A stretch of 64,000 nucleotides of DNA from positions 34,626,501 to 34,690,500 of the forward strand of contig NC_084761.1 of assembly GCF_028858725.1 (NCBI RefSeq), written 5' to 3'. The position numbers and the translations under genes are program-made. The notes beneath the pieces were generated by a model. That model saw only the letters and a list, made by a program, of their open reading frames with translations. It did no database searches and had not been told where the DNA came from. How positions within the stretch are numbered: position 1 is the stretch's first letter; each line of letters opens with the position of its first letter. This document shows positions 1 to 19,019 of the stretch, piece by piece. This DNA is from Colius striatus (Eukaryota; Chordata; Aves; Coliiformes; Coliidae).

Positions 1-3000
1 GTGATCCCCACAGCAGCCTGGGGCGGGGCTGGGCTGCGTGCTGGATACAGCTTTCAGTTCTCCCTTGGGTCACATGGACCCCTTGGCTGCAGGAAACCTC
101 CCCCAGCTCATCGTAACAGTGAAGCTGGTGGTCATCTCCCACTCTACACCCTGACCGCACCACCTACCTGGCCTTGCCTTTATCAAACAGGGCAGCAACA
201 TGTTGGTCATGGGAACATCCTTTAGAAACAGGGTTGTTTTCTCCCTAGAAAATTGTAAACTAGCTGATGCAATGAAGAGAGGGAGCTGCTCTCCACGGAT
301 GGGGCTGCATCTGCTCCGTGCAGCATGCTATGGGAAAATCCATCTGCACTTCATCCAATGTTACGTGACTGAGGTACCTGCCATCTGAAGGGATGTACAA
401 TTTACATGCTGTCTTCCCTGTCTTAGACTTGTTAAAGCAGTCATTAAGCTCTTTGTTGCTAAGCCGTCCTTACTGAGATCCAGACAGGGCCCCGCACCAT
501 CTCTGTCTCCTCAACCCCCTCTGGTAGTACAGAGCAGCTGCAAAATAAAATAAAAGGTGGCTTGGGTTTGGGTTTTTTTTTGGCTGAATTTGTAAGGGAA
601 GGAGGCTCACATTGTACATTATGTGTGTGTGTATGTGTCAGTTCATTCCCAGCAGTAACGTTTGAATCTACTGTCACACTTCAGTAAGTCTGACAGAGGC
701 ATAGCAAGGCTATTCTGCTGGATAGAAATGGAAGGACCTGTGGGTACTTCTGCCAACCTTCTGCCTAACTAGATGCCAGAGAATCAGCCTCTTTTCCCTG
801 GTCCCCTCAAACACAGAGCCGCAGCCATGCACATCTAAACCCTGAGATGCCAGTTTGTAGGCCCTGATCTCCCAGGGGGGCTACCATAGGGTTTTACTGA
901 TCTCCTACTGTGGGTTTCTATCTGCTCTTCTCACAGCTGGCTACTGCTCTTTGTTTGAAAGATAACATAAAATATTCCTAAATAAGATAGTGCTGACAGG
1001 TTTTTTTTTGTTTAATGGCCACTTCCTTGTGATCTGGACTCAACTGACTCTTGCCACCACCACTTGATGAACCTGCCCACTCTTCCCAAAAGTGTTCACA
1101 GGACTCAGATGGCCACTAGCTGGCTGGGAAGGACTTCTAACTCATTGTAACACATTATCTTGCAGTAGTAAGCCATTTCTCAACCTGTCAACGAAGCAAC
1201 TAGCTTGTTCTTGAGTGTCAATTCTGGGTTGCTTATGTCTATGCCCATATTACATGCTGACCTCCACTGCACCTCCTCCACATCTGTGTTCCCTGCTGTG
1301 CCCTGATAATGTCGACATGTAGAAGCAATCTGCAAGAACAAGAGTTTCTGCAGCAAAGAGCCTGCAATGCTACTGGGGTTTATAATCCTGTGTGCTCTGA
1401 CTCTGTTGATGAAATGTCAAGTTATATGCTTTATAGTCTATCTTAATTATCAAGCCGTTACACAGCATACAGAGTTTCCCCTAGTGCTAGTTTTAAATCC
1501 CAACCGTGGGTTGTTTGGTTTTTGGGGTATTTTTTTCCCTTCTAATAATCCCCAAGTACTGCTGAGAAAACAATAGTCAGGGTGCAAGTTGCCTCATGTC
1601 CATTCTCTTTGCCGGCTTCCTACTAACAAAGAAGTTTCTAACGAAAAAAAGCAACCCTCTCTCCAGTGACAGCAGTGCCACGTGGTCTTTTCGTGTCTCT
1701 CTGGGCCTCATCATCAGGGTGATACACAGAGCTTGGCTGAGCTCAAGTGACGCCAGCAGGTCAAAGCTCTGGCCAGAGAAGGCTGAGGCAATGCTATCCT
1801 GGTGAGTGATGCAACCAGGGGCTATGGAGAGGGCTATATTTCTTATTTGAAACATCTGCCTGTCACTTAGTGTTCAAACATGCAGTTCAAGGCTGCTAGT
1901 AGGTGCTTGTGTCATGGTAATGACTGTGACAGGCTTTTTCCATCATCTCTTAAGGAGGAGGTGGTTGTGACATTTGGTTTGAGTGCTGCTTTGAAGCCAC
2001 TGAGTTGCTCTGTTGGAGAGCAGGCAGCAAAGATGAACTCTGCATAAGACTGTGTTTCAGATCAGCCCCAGAATTAACAGTGTCCAGGCAGCACTGTGTG
2101 GCGTTCCTGTGCTCTTACAGATGGGCTGGGTCTCATTCGTTTGAAGCTCCTCTGCCTCCTCCCCCATGGCTGTGCACAGAGCTCCAGGGAGCAGCCAACA
2201 TGGCTGTTTCAGGGCCTGCACCCTCCTGCTTTTGCCTACGTTTCAGGTGGAAGCCAGTAGAGAAATGCCAGAACAGCTGTGACACATTTGGCATTTCCCC
2301 TGCAGGTTGTCAGAGGTCTGGAGCTGCTGCTTTATTACAATGGAATTATAAGCAAGGGATAGTTTAGTTTGGGAATAAGATAGTAAGGAAAAGTCATGAG
2401 ACTAGCTAATTTCAAGAAAGGATCAGTCATTAATATAGCAAAAAGGTACTCTCTTTTGTATCTAAAGTATGGGCAATTACAGACTGGAATGGAAGCAGTC
2501 ATGCAAACTCTTCCTCCCTTCCCCTGAACTACTGTCTGCTTCCACTGCCAAAGAAAAAGATAAGACTTGCATTATATCTTGATATTCAGTGACTATAAGG
2601 CCGATTTCAAATGCAGAGAAGAGCAGGCTGCTGAGTGCACAGTAACACCAGTTTTCAAACTTTCAGACCAGCTGAATAGATGAGAGCTGGGCTGTCAGTG
2701 ACAGTACCTCAGCGCCAGCCCAGCATCTTGTTTCACTTCTGAAGGACAGGCTGTAGAGCAGGGCAAGCTGATGAGGACAGCACTAATAATGGGATGTTTG
2801 TGAGCCTGCCTCCAGTTTTCGGGGGATGTCTGTTGCAGATGTCACCACAGTGCCCACTCCAGACAAACTCCCACACCGGTCAGACCCCAAGCAAGATCAC
2901 ATATAGGCGCTGCTGGAACTGCAGACACAAAACATGGTGGTGGTGATGTGTCTCCTTCAGTCACAAGACAGGACAGAGCTTTGTGGTGTCCTGCAGGGAG

Positions 3001-4029
3001 AGCAGTCTGAGCACCAGCATGAACTCATTCAGCTGTCAGACACATGTAACCAAGGAAGAAGAGGACTAGAGGGCACCAAGGGCTCTTTTGCCCATTTTTA
3101 ATAGCTTTCCTGCACTGCAGGAGCAGCCCCTCTCTTGGGGACTCTGGGACATCTAGGTCTGCCTCTTAAGAGTTTGCTGACTGAAGAAAAACCAGTGAGC
3201 TTATGGGATTGTTATTTTGTTTTTCCGGCACTACTCCGTGCCGCAAGCTGCCAGCAGTTTGTTCAGCAACTCCTGACCACAGCGCTAATGATGCTGAGAA
3301 ATTGGACCCTAATTTGCACCCATTGTGAATGAGGAGCTGCTGGTAGAGATCAGGATGAGCTTGGTGACAGTGCCCAGTGTCAGCCGAGAGTCCTGATTAC
3401 CAGAGCTGTCTGCAGAGGCAAGGCAGGTCCCACGAGGAGCTGGGAAGCCCAGGGACAGGATTGACTCCATGTCTGGGCACCAGCATGGCTGCAGCCTAGT
3501 TTGGGCAAGGAGCAGGAATGACAGTCTGGCTTTGAATGTATTTCATGTGCTGGGAGCCAGTCACACATATCAGATGTTTAATCCCCTGTGCCAGCTTTGT
3601 GTTTGTGGGCTGTTATGACTCCTTCAGGGCTGGTGTGTGGGATGTACCTTCTTGGCCTTTGTAGCAAAATTCTGCTTTTACTTAAGTCAAAATAACTCCC
3701 CTGTAGGCGTGAGAAAGAGGGCACACTGCTCGGGGGGGGCATGGACTGCAGGGTGCTGATGTGGCTTTGCTTTGTAAAGTTCCACCGCAGAAGAGGGGGT
3801 AATGGGGAAAGCAAAGTCCAATCCTGCACCTCTTCAAAGGAGTCCCAGGGCGTCCCACACAAACCCCACGGCTTGCTGCTGCCTCCCCCCGCTAGTTGCC
3901 GTTGTTTTCATTGCAGATGCTTGGAGATTTAAGAAAAGAATAGAAGAGGGAAAAAAAGGGTGTGGGATGTGAAAAGGAAATCTAATATGATTAAGCCAGG
4001 ATTTGGGCGCTGGCAGAGAGCTGCCGTAA
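1..4029. other. 5' flank without recognised gene
   Basis: Unique-looking, moderately GC DNA. I read both strands and found no exon that I recognise, including none matching the small neighbour LSM6. A short TG-rich run sits near 622-640 and an oligo-T run near 568-580. Open frames here are short and lack supporting splice structure, for example a 120-codon frame at 2005-2367 on the + strand. The stretch is probably intergenic or upstream regulatory sequence of REELD1. Confidence 0.5.
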
Positions 4030-4330
4030 GCGGTGGGTATTAGCAGTAACAGCTGCCGAGCCTCCCATTAGAGGAGAAAGGGAAGCAGGTCGCTGAAAGG
4101 ATGGGTCGCCGGCGGGCCGGGAGGGCAACGGCGGCTCGCAGGGCGCGGCGGACGTGTCCCGAGGTAAGCGCCGGCGGCAGCGGGAGCCGCGGCCCGGGGG
4201 AGCGGCCGCGGGGGGTGTGCGTGGGAATGTCGCTCCGCTCCCCGGCCCGAGCGGCGAGCGGCGCGGGCGGGCGCGGGAAGCGCCGGCGCAGCCTGAGAAA
4301 CGCCCGGGCTAAAGAGCTGCCATCGGGGGT
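4030..4330 (+). promoter_or_regulatory. REELD1: CpG island, probable REELD1 promoter and first exon
   Basis: A sharp rise in G+C and CpG density against the local background, with many CGG/GCG runs from about 4095 to 4300. Inside it is a strong splice donor, CCGAG|GTAAGC, after base 4163. Together these fit a CpG-island promoter with a non-coding first exon that splices to the acceptor just before the REELD1 start codon (exon beginning at 5671). An ATG at 4101 opens a 21-codon frame up to that donor. After splicing to 5671 it would not be in the REELD1 frame, so it would act as an upstream ORF rather than the protein start. The transcription start site itself cannot be fixed from sequence, and assignment to REELD1 rests on position and orientation. 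Confidence 0.5.
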
Positions 4331-5670
4331 GCTGTCGTGAGCAATCATACCCAGCGAGGGAGGTTCAGGTGTGCCTAGAGGGGAGGCTGACTCCAGGAAG
4401 AGGAGCGGTCTCGCTGCTGATTCTGCAGGGGCTGGGGTATGCAGCAAAGGCTCCTGTGACTCCCATAAGCATCTTTCTGGCATGTAACTGGTTGGAGTGC
4501 CACAGGTCTTGGCTGTGGAAGATTAGACTTCATCCCTCTGCTCCCTGCTTCAGGCTGGTCACAAACTGTTTCCTGCTCACTGGTCGTTTTTTAAGAGTCG
4601 GCTGGCAAGTTTCACACAGGGGTGTAAACTACACCTCCTCAGCCTCTGGTTTCTGTTGATTTATTTACTCCTATTTATCAACTAAGTTTAACGAAATCTA
4701 AGATAGGAAAAGAAGATGTTATAAAGTGCTGCATTAAAAGCAGGACTACCTGCCTTGCAGTATCCATTGCAAGAAATACTGTGTGCTCATCCTTATCAAA
4801 AGTGCACTCTGAAAAATCAGAATAACACAGTACTCCAGCTAATCTGGAAATGTGTTTTGTGCCAGCCACCAAAGCTGGGAGGTACAAAAGACACAGCATA
4901 CCATGAGACTTTAACCACACCAGGAAAAAATAAAAGGCCTGCTTGGATTAAAAATTGGAGAATAATGAGAAATCTTGGCATTAGCCAAAACAGCTGCCCG
5001 TTTATCTCTGGCATCCAATGCTGACTTCAAAGGCAGCATCGCTACCATCTCCTCAGCAACAGCAAGCCCTGACTGAGAAGGACAAACTGAAACCCTGCTG
5101 GGTGACCAGGGACAGGCCTGACAGTCACAAGCAGCTCCGCACCTCCAAGCTGTGAAGTGTGGGCTGCTGAAAGCTGCCTCATGCTTCTGCAGGCTAGAGC
5201 GAGTGGCAGCCATGTGCTGTGCTTGCAGGGACATGACCCCTCACTGGTGAGCAGGAAGAGGCTCTGTGCTGGGCATCAGCCCTGCAGCTGCCCTGCAAAT
5301 CTAAGGGTAGATGTTTCCCTCATTGATCAGGTTGTACATTTGGGCCGGGAATGGTGGAGGGTGTTGAGTGAGGTCATACAGAACCACCTTCTCCTTCTTA
5401 ATGCCACAAGGCTTTTAGATGAAATCGTCACTGGCTGCTCCCTCTATGGGTGACTTTGCAAGAAATGCATCCTCTTGAGGGGCAGGGCCTCTCCCCTCCC
5501 AGCCTCAACAATTTACTTCAAAATGTCAAGTGCTATGAATTACCAAAGTGGCCCCATGCACCACAGAGACCATTTATTCTCCTTTAAAGGCTGTGGGAAG
5601 GGTGGCATCAGTCCACAGACTGATGAAGATGCTGCTTTCAAGTGACCTTGCATGTCCTTTTGCACCATAG
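4331..5670 (+). other. Intron between putative non-coding exon and first coding exon of REELD1
   Basis: No exon recognised. The stretch ends in the tract before the acceptor (CACCATAG) at 5663-5670. Open frames inside it have no splice support. Confidence 0.4.
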
Positions 5671-13801
<8,131 letters not shown>

Positions 13802-14335
13802 ACACCTGCAATGCCAAAGGCATCCCTACATTGGCCAATGTGGGTGACAATAGCACGGATGGCACAGCGCAGGCTGTAGGAAGCAGCAGAGTAGTTCCTC
13901 AGTGTGCCACCATATAGGTACACAAACTCGAAGCAGCCAGTTCAGACAGAGGTGTTAGTCAAAAGCACCTAAGCTGCAGCTGCTGAGAAAAAAGAAGTGG
14001 ATAGATTGTTCAGTATGTTACACTTAGCGCAGTTAATATTGTACATCTGCTCATTAGCTGTCACTACAGCCATGGAATATGCTTCCTCTGTTGCCTTAAG
14101 GGTGTAGCCAAGAATAGAAATTCTTCCTCTGCACCGTAGCATTGTCTTCTGCTTAATCTCAGCAAAAGTTTCTAGTGTTCTCTCTCTAGGAACTCGAAAC
14201 ACCTGATACAAACCTAATCCTCTCATTTAGGAGCTCACAGGTTTGACTCCGTGCACTTGGTGCCTCTTGGATGACAAAATATTTGCCAGTAGATGTTAAG
14301 TTTCAAATTGAAAATAAAAACCAATAACTCATTAG
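13802..14335 (+). other. REELD1: REELD1 3' UTR with candidate polyadenylation signal
   Basis: The sequence after the stop runs to an AATAAA at 14313-14318, the first canonical + strand polyadenylation signal I find. The minus strand of this same stretch is open across 13969-14202, which may be an exon of an antisense gene. Confidence 0.45.
13969..14202 (-). CDS. Candidate terminal exon A4 of an unassigned minus-strand gene
   Basis: On the minus strand an acceptor-like TGTATCAG precedes a 78-codon frame ending in TAG at 13969-13971. It reads VFRVPRERTLETFAEIKQ, then RGRISILGYTLKATEEAYSM and AVVTANEQMYNINCAKC. Codons follow the purine-N-pyrimidine bias typical of real coding DNA, and the other two frames stop at once. 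An alternative acceptor 11 bases upstream (exon start 14213) would accept a phase-1 exon. The protein family is not recognised. It overlaps the REELD1 3' UTR on the opposite strand. Read with A1-A3 it would be the C-terminus, but the polypyrimidine tract is weak and chance cannot be excluded. Confidence 0.35.
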   Translation of the reverse strand: MFRVPRERTLETFAEIKQKTMLRCRGRISILGYTLKATEEAYSMAVVTANEQMYNINCAKCNILNNLSTSFFSAAAA

Positions 14336-15153
14336 TGGAGAAGATTGATTGAACAAATGCTGAATTGATCTATGGGAATGAAACACGGGAATGAAAGACA
14401 GGAAATGTAAAAAAGCTGGCAGACACCAGGTTTTGGGGGAGAAACATGCCTCCTCATCAGGTGCAAATGGAAGAAAATCTTTCTTGTCCATTTGCACCTG
14501 ATGAGGAAGCTTGTTGAAACCTGGCAGCCAGCATTTACTTAGTCTTTTACTTCAAGTCAGCTCAGTAACACTCCATGCAGAAACACACACGGAGAAGCAC
14601 CCTCCACAAGTTACTTTGGATATCACCAACAAAGACTGTGTGGAAAGTTAACAGCATCCTCTTTGTCCATGTGGTTTTCTGCAAGAGGCTACTAAAACAG
14701 CCCTTAGAAAACAGGCAGATCTTTGACACATTCAATGAAGGTGAGGTGATGATAGGAAGGGTAAAACTTTGTTTTACTCCAGCTTTAAAAGAGCTAGAAA
14801 TAGTCCTGTTAACAATCCTCAGATGTTCCCCAAGCTGTATAATGGGGGACAGACTTAAACTCTGGTGCTGCAGCTTATTTCACAGCCCGCAGCAATCCCC
14901 TCTGAGCTAAGCAGATAGTGATGGGACCCTGATGGATCACATATCCTTCCTGGTGACAACTTACCCCTCCCCACTGTGGCCATCCCCAACTACCTGGCCA
15001 TCTTCATGCTTGATACTCAGTCAAAGCTCTGCTCTCACATCCTCCCTTACCTTGATGTTGACTTCAGAATGACAGGTGGGACATGGATGTGTTCTGTTCA
15101 AAGCCCTACAGGGTGACAAACATGGCACATCTTTTGCTAATGGCACCTTCTAT
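14336..15153. other. Intergenic stretch with hairpin
   Basis: Contains two near-identical 13-base units at 14374-14399 (GGGAATGAAACAC and GGGAATGAAAGAC) and the perfect inverted repeat at 14451-14507. A + strand frame at 14575-14910 (111 codons) has no splice or family support. Confidence 0.5.
14451..14507. repeat. Perfect 21-bp inverted repeat with 15-base loop
   Basis: The left arm at 14451-14471 (TCCTCATCAGGTGCAAATGG plus A) is the exact reverse complement of the right arm at 14487-14507. The loop (AGAAAATCTTTCTTG) can itself partly pair as AAGAAA with TTTCTT. Outside the perfect stem, weaker complementarity continues: AGCTGGCAGACACCAGGTTT on the left against AAACCTGGCAGCCAGC on the right, to about 14414 and 14535. 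Transcribed from either strand it would fold into a pre-miRNA-sized hairpin. Confidence 0.9.
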
Positions 15154-15154
15154 T

Positions 15155-15763
15155 AGAATCATGGAACCATAGAATGGTAGGGTTGGAAGGGACCTTTAGA
15201 GATCATCTAGTCCAATTGCCCTGCAGAAGCAGGTCAACCTAGATCAAGTCGCATAGGAACATGTCCAGGTGGGTCTTGGAAGACCTCCAAGGAAGGAGAC
15301 TCCACAACTCCTCTGGGCAGCCTGTGCCAGGGCTCTGTCACCCTCACAGTAAAATAGGTTTTTTCTTATATTTAAATGGAATTTTTTGTGTTCCAGCTTC
15401 ATCACATTACCCCTTGTCCTGTTGCTAGATACAGTAGAAAAAAAGGGATGTCCCAAGCTCCTGACACCCACTGTTTAGATATTTGTAAATATTAATGAGA
15501 TTCCCCCCTCATTCTCCTCTTCTCTAGATTAAACAGCCCCAGTTCCTGCAGCCTTTCCTCACAAGGAAGATGCTCCAGTCCCCTGATCATCTTGGTGGCC
15601 CTGTGCTGGACTCTCTCCAGAAGTTCCCTGTCCCTCTTGAGCTGAGGAGCCCAGAAATGGACACAGTACTCTAGATGAGGCCTCAGCAGGGCAGAGTAGA
15701 GGGGGAGAAGAACCTCCCTTGACCTACTGGCTACATTCTTCTTGATGCATCCCAGGAAGCATT
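15155..15763 (-). mobile_element. CR1 LINE, 3' portion, 5'-truncated
   Basis: The + strand begins with AATCATGGAACCATAGAATGG and GGGTTGGAAGGGACCTTTAG, the reverse complement of a CR1 3' end. It continues through the usual landmarks (CCAGGTGGGTCTTG, GGCAGCCTGTGCCAGGGCTC, CAGCCTTTCCTCACAAGGAA, GGGCAGAGTAGAGGGGGAG) before similarity stops near GATGCATCCCAGGAAGC. Sense is therefore minus. No reverse-transcriptase frame remains, only the 3' UTR and last coding part. Substitutions suggest a fairly old insertion. Confidence 0.93.
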
Positions 15764-17186
15764 AGCATTCAGAAAGAGTTGGTTTCTGACCATACTACTG
15801 TACTCTGATTACTGGCACAATGCTTTGCGCTATACACATGACCAAATCTCTATAAAGTTAATTTCTTGGCCTAGTGGGCCTTTCCTTACAAATGAGTAAG
15901 GAAACAAGTGTACTCACGAATGCCGCTTGCAGAGGTGAGCTTGATGGTCTTAACCACTGCACCTTGAAGAGAAGAGCAGCCACACTTTGATCCTTCCACT
16001 GCAGAGTAACCAAGGGTAGCGCTGTAATTGAAAAGACATTTGGTTTAGGACTCAAAAGGACAGTAGGTGAGTAGTGTTTTGTTCGGTAAGTTGAGCTCAA
16101 GTACCACCTACTAGGAAGCCTACAGGTTTTTAAGTACAAATGTAGACACTTAGCATGGCATTCCTGTGTCACGTGCCTTAAGAAGAAATCACGTTCCTGT
16201 AACCCAGTGTAGCTGAACTGTGTAGTAACTAAAGCAGACTGCATTCAAGTCATCGTTAATGCAGCCAAAAAAATCCTAATTAGCTGAGAAAATAGGTCAA
16301 CAAACTCTTAAATATTTTAAGAACTACCACATTATTTTAAAAAGATTCTTATGAAGGCAGAGCTGTTTATGAATAAATTACAAATACCTATGGCCTCTTC
16401 CACTCTCTCTCTAGGTTTAATGTAACCAGACTGCTACAGCTATAAACCTGTAACCTTCCTCTCCCCCCGTGACCCAGCGCTGCTTCTTGCCAGGCCAACT
16501 GGAGCAAGTGAAGGTCTCACGGAGATGTTTGATTAGGACAGTGGCACTCCAACACCACTCTGCCTCCTGACACCATTCTGCCTTCTGTTAAATTTATGTA
16601 CCACCAGTATTATTAGTAGTAAAACCAGTAGTGGTGAGCTCTGAGGGACACAGCTCCTTTGAATTAGTAATGAGTTTTGCTACTTTGTGGACTTGGCTGA
16701 GACCTAAAGTGCTTGTGATTTTTTTTCTTGACTTCTCCATGACGTTTCACTTATTGTAGTTGCCATGACAAGATGGAAGGAGGCTTTGACTTTTCTTAAG
16801 GCTGTTAAAAACACGAGTGCTGATTAATTTATTAAAAGGCAAACCATTTAAACATCTCCATTCTTAAGTGACTCGCCTTGTATGGAAATTCATTTGCGCT
16901 CATGTTTGGTACAGATTTAGGAGAAAAAAACCTGACAGATTTAGGAAAAGAAAAGCATGAGCCAGTCTAATGTTTACCAGAGGGACAAGTAAAGGCTTGT
17001 CATGTTTTTGTCTGTAGGTGCATGTCTGTGGTGGTCACAGATGTTCTGCTGGAACTGGGGGATCTCAGCTCCTCCACAGTAGGTCAGCCTCCAGCCATCT
17101 GTGGCCCACATTAGACTGCTGTTCCTCAGCAAAATGACAGGGCTTTGGGTCAGAGTTACTGACCAAAGGTATGGAAAGCAACTTAC
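15764..17186. other. Intergenic or intronic stretch around candidate exon A3
   Basis: Apart from candidate exon A3, I find no repeat or recognised coding exon here. I searched the minus strand for a linking exon between A2 and A3 and did not find a convincing one. Confidence 0.4.
15918..16021 (-). CDS. Candidate exon A3 of an unassigned minus-strand gene
   Basis: A minus-strand segment with a good acceptor (TGTCTTTTCAATTACAG) and a strong donor (GCATTC|GTGAGT). Two frames are open. One joins in phase with A2 and with A4 as placed (LPLVTLQWKDQSVAALLFKV and onward). The other has the better codon pattern and looks more protein-like (ATLGYSAVEGSKCGCSSLQG, then AVVKTIKLTSASGI). It would suit A4 with the alternative acceptor at 14213, but it does not fit the phase-1 end of A2 without a further exon. 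The conflict is unresolved, so the exon is offered as a splice-bounded candidate without a family. Confidence 0.35.
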
Positions 17187-17319
17187 ATTTGGCTCCAATG
17201 CATATCTGTCTTGAGCCTGTCTCCCCACTAATCAAAGTGGCATCAAGCACAATTTTGGAGGTGAAAACTCCTATGCTATGGCTTAAAATCTCTGATGCCA
17301 CCACAATGTTTGAGATATC
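17187..17319 (-). CDS. Candidate exon A2 of an unassigned minus-strand gene
   Basis: Bounded on the minus strand by acceptor TTTGGTGTTAG and donor GCCAAAT|GTAAGT. Only one frame is open, giving DISNIVVASEILSHSIGVFT, then SKIVLDATLISGETGSRQIC and IGAK, with strong purine-N-pyrimidine codon bias. It enters in phase 0, exactly how A1 ends, and leaves in phase 1. The alternation of hydrophobic and polar residues suggests beta structure, but I recognise no family. Confidence 0.4.
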
Positions 17320-17401
17320 CTAACACCAAAGAACAACAAAAGAATATTTATTTAGAAGTAACTAACTTGCATACAGGCATGCCCATTCATCACACCCTTA
17401 C

Positions 17402-17501
17402 TTGCACCCCCTCTGCTTGCAATGCTGCATCTGGTCTATTGAAGATGTCTGCTCCAACTGCAGTTAGCAGTGGATGGCAGCCCTCCAGTACATAAGTGGC
17501 A
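17402..17501 (-). CDS. Candidate exon A1 of an unassigned minus-strand gene
   Basis: A minus-strand segment from acceptor-like TTGCATTTAG to donor GTGCAA|GTAAGG, with one open frame: ATYVLEGCHPLLTAVGADIF then NRPDAALQAEGVQ. It ends in phase 0, matching A2. The frame also runs upstream without a stop to an ATG at 17525-17527 (MQCLHVAFSATYV), so the exon could instead contain the start codon. Upstream lies the CpG island at about 19.0-19.8 kb, a plausible promoter for a minus-strand transcript. No family recognised. Confidence 0.4.
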
Positions 17502-17527
17502 CTAAATGCAACATGGAGACATTGCAT

Positions 17528-18797
17528 TAAGCAACACAGTTGGCCCAAAGCTTGGTTAAGTCATCATGAACATTTCCTGCATTGTTTGAATTGTGACAAG
17601 ATTCCCAGGAGAAGCCAGAGGGCCCGGTGGGCCCAGCTATCGTGGTCAGCAGGGATGTGCAAGTGCAGGCTCTCGGCAGAGGCAGCCCTCTCTTCAGTGC
17701 GGTGCAGGAGGACGCATTACATACAGCAGGCTGGGTGGCCTTGCCAGCCCTTTTGGCACAAATTCTGCAACTACTTAAGATCACATTGAAAAACCAAGGG
17801 AGACAAAGCAGCAAAGCCAGGAACCCAGAGAGCAAAGCATTCAACACATCCCCCAGCAAATGGAGCACAGGGAGATGACTCCTGGGCTGCCTTGCTAAGG
17901 GGTGAGGATTTGTCCTCTCCCTCACCCCTGAGGGTTTGCCCTTGCTTCAGCCAGCTCCTTGGCAGAGCTGTAGATGCATGTGTTATTTATTCACTTAGAT
18001 TTAAATAACAATGAGAAACGCCTGTAAAAAGATGAGGAGATGCTCTAGTGACTCCTGCAACACTCAGCTTCAAAAAGACAGCTGCTTGCCAGCAAAAAAC
18101 CACGACAAAGTAGCAACCTGACCTGCCCAGCTGGTGAGTAGCAGAACAGTCCCCACACCTCTGGAAAACCAGACCACCTCTGCTGCCCCTGCCATGGTCT
18201 CAAGGCTCAGTCTAAGAGTCATTACATTTGAACAGCTCTGCAGGGCTCCCTTCCTTTCTTTCCCCTCCTCTCTCTCCCTCCAGCTCTTCCAAAGCACTAC
18301 ATTATATAGGGGAGGGCAGAGAAGGACCCAGGGACCTTCCGTCCTCACACCACAAACAGCTCGTGGATCTCTTCTAGTTCCTTCCCACCAATGAACTGCT
18401 TCCCCTTTCCAGGTCCCATTGCAGCAGCCCTCTTTCCTCATTAGTAGGTGCGTGACTCTCAATAGAGCATTTTGTTTTATGGTATAGGAAGGATCGTGTC
18501 TCAAACCACATTTTACTGTATATTCAAGTGCACGTTTTGATGATTTACTGCTGTTCTAGAGAATGTCTCCCTTCCTGAGCAGGGCAGGCCCAGAAAGAGT
18601 ATATCTGCTCTGACTAATGATTATTAGTACATCCCAAGGTTATGTACCACAATCAAATAATGTGTAGGAGGAAAGAGAGACTCCAGCTTGCTCGGATGAG
18701 GACAAAGTTCACAGATAGTCTCTTTGAATCTTCAGATTGCAATATCCATTACAGATTGTCACCTTCTAGTGTCAAAGTATAATTTGTTGTGGAGAAA
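17528..18797. other. Stretch without confident features
   Basis: Moderately GC sequence with several short overlapping frames on both strands (17627-17878 + and 17527-17925 minus). None has both splice support and a recognisable motif. Confidence 0.4.
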
Positions 18798-18998
18798 ATG
18801 TGCTGCTGTTTCAAAGGCGAGTCAAAGATCAGCCTCCCTGTATATCAGCCCGTGTTGATGTACATTAGGAAGCGACGGCCAGGTACCAAGGACATGAGGC
18901 TGTTGATACAGTGGGAAAGGCAGAAGACTTGGCTTGCTGATCTTTATTATGCAAAAACATGGCCCGAAGTGGAAAAAATATTTAACCCAGTCAAGTAA
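18798..18998 (+). CDS. Unassigned 66-codon open frame beside the CpG island
   Basis: ATG at 18798 opens 66 codons ending in TAA. Segments include MCCCFKGESKISLPVYQPVL, MYIRKRRPGTKDMRLLIQW and TWLADLYYAKTWPEVEKIF. It is unusually rich in Trp and Tyr for a random frame and ends near a GTAAAG that could be a donor. There is no recognised family, no clear acceptor upstream, and the opposite strand is also partly open. It could be an exon, an old insertion remnant or chance. Confidence 0.2.
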   Translation: MCCCFKGESKISLPVYQPVLMYIRKRRPGTKDMRLLIQWERQKTWLADLYYAKTWPEVEKIFNPVK

Positions 18999-19019
18999 AG
19001 TGTCACCAGTAATTCCCAG

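Noticed and set aside
1..4029. Search for the neighbouring gene LSM6
   Set aside because: No exon matching the small Sm-like protein was found on either strand; it probably lies left of the window.
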